The notes under the pieces were generated by a model. That model was not told the origin of the DNA. It was given only the letters and a program-made list of their open reading frames with translations, and did no database searches. The position numbers and the translations under genes were made by a program. From NCBI GenBank assembly GCA_001247695.2, contig LGRX02012721.1, positions 1 through 27,787 on the forward strand: a stretch of 27,787 bases of DNA, read 5' to 3'. Shown here piece by piece: positions 25,513 through 27,787 of this stretch; the stretch's first letter is position 1; each line of letters begins with the position of its first letter. The DNA is from Cymbomonas tetramitiformis (Eukaryota; Chlorophyta; Pyramimonadophyceae; Pyramimonadales; Pyramimonadaceae).

Positions 25513-25855
25513 TCAACAGGGGAAAAGTATACGCGTGGCCTGCCCGGGGCTAACATATCGATTGGCGGTAGAATGTGTGCTCTCCACGCGGACTTTTGCG
25601 GGGCCCTTTGGGGACCCAGGGCTCGGCAGCGCGGCCGGAGCTGTCATGGGAAGGATGGGGGCTTCCATCGTACCCGTAGTCGGCATGCCAGGTATCCGCG
25701 CAGGTGTCCCCTTTATGGGAAGAGATCGCAAGACTGCCGCCGCTGTATTGTATGCTGCCCGCTGTCAAATCATAATTGAAAAAATTGTCAGTAAACATGC
25801 CTCCTACATCAGGAGATGGTACGGCATTGCAACATGAAAGGCAATATACAACCAT
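25513..25855 (-). other. Overlapping open frames, coding strand undecided
   Basis: Two minus-strand frames (one Pro/Thr-rich with GMPTTGTMEAPILPMTAP) and a plus-strand frame (25406-25837, Gly/Val-rich) are all open here. At most one can be real. The Pro-rich minus frame fits the possible exon at 25274-25495 by direction, but no in-phase junction was found. Confidence 0.2.
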
Positions 25856-26241
25856 CAGTCAGCCAACACGCGTACTCATTTCAATCGGAGTGAAGCTATG
25901 ATCTGTCCCATAACCGTGGATGCAATGATGGGGACGAGTTGACTCTGAGTCATGCGCACCGTTGACGAGGACGCCTCTGCACTGTCAGACTCGCTCTCAG
26001 CTCTACGCGGTGCGCTATGCCAGGCAGCGCTGCGCTCATTGCTGCAGCCGAGTTCAAAACGATAGTGTAGGCGGGTCAGTCCATGCGTCTCTTGCGCGGC
26101 ATTCACTACGCACCGTGCATTCGATACACGCAGTGCGTGACACGTGACCGTAGAGTTGCCGAATCAGAGCGCACTTCAATAACGTTTGCGCAATTGTGAA
26201 ATTGTGAAATGTGCTGAAAACCAATTCTCAACACGACTTCG

Positions 26242-26278
26242 GACTGGCAAGATGACCGGCAAGATGACCGGCAAGATG
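26242..26278. repeat. 12-bp minisatellite, three units
   Basis: GACCGGCAAGAT repeated about three times (the first unit with one change). It would read TGKM repeats in one plus frame. Confidence 0.85.
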
Positions 26279-26540
26279 GTGGCGTCACAATGGCGCGGAT
26301 CCACCATAGTTATCACGCTGCCACCAAAATTTCCAGCAATGAAATGTGCAACAGCAAGCCCGCGGCTCGCCAGGCGGCCACCTTACTCACTCAACTGCTT
26401 TCCGTTGCAACAGACACTCATACCGCCTCAGGGCTGCCATAGTGGACCCCTCTCGCAAATAGAGTCATTTACCCCATCGAAGGTCCATCGCTGGTGCTCT
26501 GCATTCGTGCACGGGGTTTGCAGCAGTCACACATCGGGGC

Positions 26541-26933
26541 CTACCGCTGATGCAAAGAAGCTGTTGTGCTCGCTGGCGCTCGATGCATGGGGGAGGCGAT
26601 CGGTGCGTGAGGATTGCCGGCGAGGAACGTTGGCCTTAGCACGTCAATGTCTAACTCAGCGTATCTCGAGGGGCCCACGTCAATCTGGCGGCTGCTGAGC
26701 ACCTCCGTGCGACTGTCCGCACCAACCCCGTCTGCGCGTAGCTGCCGGAACTCGCTCGCCTGCCTCCCCTGCGTCGAAGTGGCAGCAGGGACACCGCCCT
26801 CAGATGCGAGAGCCCAAAGAGACCTGAGGGTTCCGCACCGCACGGTGGTCTCGATGCCACAACAAATCAAAAGACTGCGCACACACTTCCCCAAAGAACG
26901 ACGCCAGATGGTCGCTGGCAGTCCGCACTTCAC
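26541..26933 (-). other. Open frame of 130 codons, weak coding candidate
   Basis: The middle and end (RQLRADGVGADSRTEVLSSR, DVGPSRYAELDIDVLRPTF) look more protein-like than the alternatives, and a CAGCG/GTAGGC donor lies near the end. There is no domain and no clear partner exon. High GC makes chance frames common. Confidence 0.2.
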
Positions 26934-27066
26934 ACACCACGGCTAAGCGCCAGAGCGCCGCCGTCATGCCAGCGAGTCCTGCTGCACTTGGACCACAACC
27001 CTAGGGCGCTGCGCCGCCATGCCGCGGCGCAGAGACGGCGCAAATGCTCGTCGCAAGGGCCAGATG

Positions 27067-27384
27067 TCACGGGCCAGGGTAACGGGGTGTGACGACCTCG
27101 TTGTCCCTCCCCTCCTGCCGCCTGCGCGCCGCGGACATCTCCAGCTGCAGCGCGGAGGCCTCGCGGTGCAGCCCCGAGCTCAGGTCGTCGCGCATCCTCT
27201 CGCTGGCCACCTGCCACCGCTCGCGCCCCGCACCCGGCCAGACCGAAGAAGCTACTTTCTGATCAGCCACGAGCCGAGCAAGCCTTTTTGAGTTAGTGCG
27301 GAGCTCTCCGGAGGCAATAGAGGTCAGTTTCCATGCCTCGAGTCGATCTGGAGGGGGTATTGTGAGTGCTATTGAAGCCCGCAA
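27067..27384 (-). other. Open frame of 105 codons, coiled-coil-like, weak coding candidate
   Basis: Contains LARLVADQKVASSVWPGAGR, then an Arg/Glu/Ala-rich helical segment (SGLHREASALQLEMSAARRR). It could be one exon of a coiled-coil protein. Plus-strand frames overlap it, and no family is recognised. Confidence 0.22.
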
Positions 27385-27787
27385 GAGAATCGAGGACCCT
27401 CAGACTCCAAATGTGTTTGGCCACCGACCCCTTTACCGTGATCCCGTCACCACTCTACGTCCGCGCAACAGGCCGAACTCCCTGTTAGAAAGTCGTCACG
27501 AATCTCAGGTGTTTGCGAGGCTTTTGCAAAAACGAATATGGGTGCAACACGAGTTGCTGTGAAACCACATTACACACGCGGAAAACCTGGATGGGCACGC
27601 AGACGTCACGCCTGTACAGTGCCCGGGAACCCCATTATTCGTGGAATAAAATCCCACGGACACGGGGGGAGGTGCGGCGTATCTGCTCCCGACCGGCACG
27701 GACCAACGTCGCCCATCACAAGCAACACCAGGGATTGAGGTGATCCGGGCGTTGGGCGGCATTCCCCTAAACCTTAAAGCCCTCGCC
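27385..27787. other. Right edge of the window, nothing assignable
   Basis: Short overlapping frames on both strands (all under 90 codons), none with a recognisable domain or convincing splice partner. Confidence 0.4.

Noticed and set aside
25406..25837. 143-codon plus-strand frame
   Set aside because: No domain is visible, it crosses likely minus-strand splice signals and competing frames are equally open. It is kept only as an undecided region.

Overview
The window looks like repeat-rich nuclear DNA of a eukaryote. The evidence is spliceosomal GT-AG introns joining exons in phase, plant-type tRNA-Gly(GCC)/tRNA-Pro(AGG)-like sequences, telo-box-like CCCTAA(A) motifs and abundant satellites. 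A green-lineage host (plant or charophyte-type alga) fits best, but this is inference. I saw no bacterial operon, CRISPR array or rRNA gene.

The centrepiece is a DNA transposon of about 13.2 kb at 7023-20225. It is bounded by 37-bp terminal inverted repeats (one mismatch) that begin CCCTACCATTTTAG, and flanked by a 3-bp ATA target duplication. The minus strand carries a large, intron-rich Tnp2/En-Spm (CACTA-type) transposase, about 17 exons from 16399 down to 8884. The order is Pro-rich N terminus, three tandemly amplified identical-length exons, zinc-finger-like exon, Tnp2 catalytic core, DUF4218-like segment and DUF4216-like C terminus. The plus strand carries a second gene in four exons (17359-19302) with an intact 481-codon frame, probably the accessory TnpA-like protein. 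The genes diverge from a shared centre that contains a near-perfect ~400-bp palindrome. Both subterminal regions are satellites (260 bp x6 on the left, 101 bp x5 on the right). The short motif CACTAAC/GTTAGTG is spread over the ends, the centre and many introns. A tRNA-like gene sits in a segment flanked by 36-bp direct repeats inside a transposase intron, and a second tRNA-like sequence lies between the two genes.

Left of the transposon, 1-3250 is a GC-rich island. It has a 515-codon retroelement gag-like frame on the plus strand and a broken proline-rich frame with PPxY motifs on the minus strand. Then come sparse DNA, a small truncated RING-finger frame (4866-5219, minus) with a telo-box-like upstream region, and repeats. 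Right of the transposon (20229-27787) are dispersed hairpin repeats, three tRNA-B-box-like modules, a 35-bp-arm hairpin, microsatellites and a possible terminal exon of an unknown gene (22609-23016, minus). These are followed by a shortened tRNA-Gly/tRNA-Pro pair and GC-richer DNA with only weakly supported open frames.

The transposase reads through most exon junctions in phase, but I could not close three places: exon 1/2, exon 10/11 and inside the DUF4218-like exon. This copy may therefore have lost function recently or contain small sequence errors.
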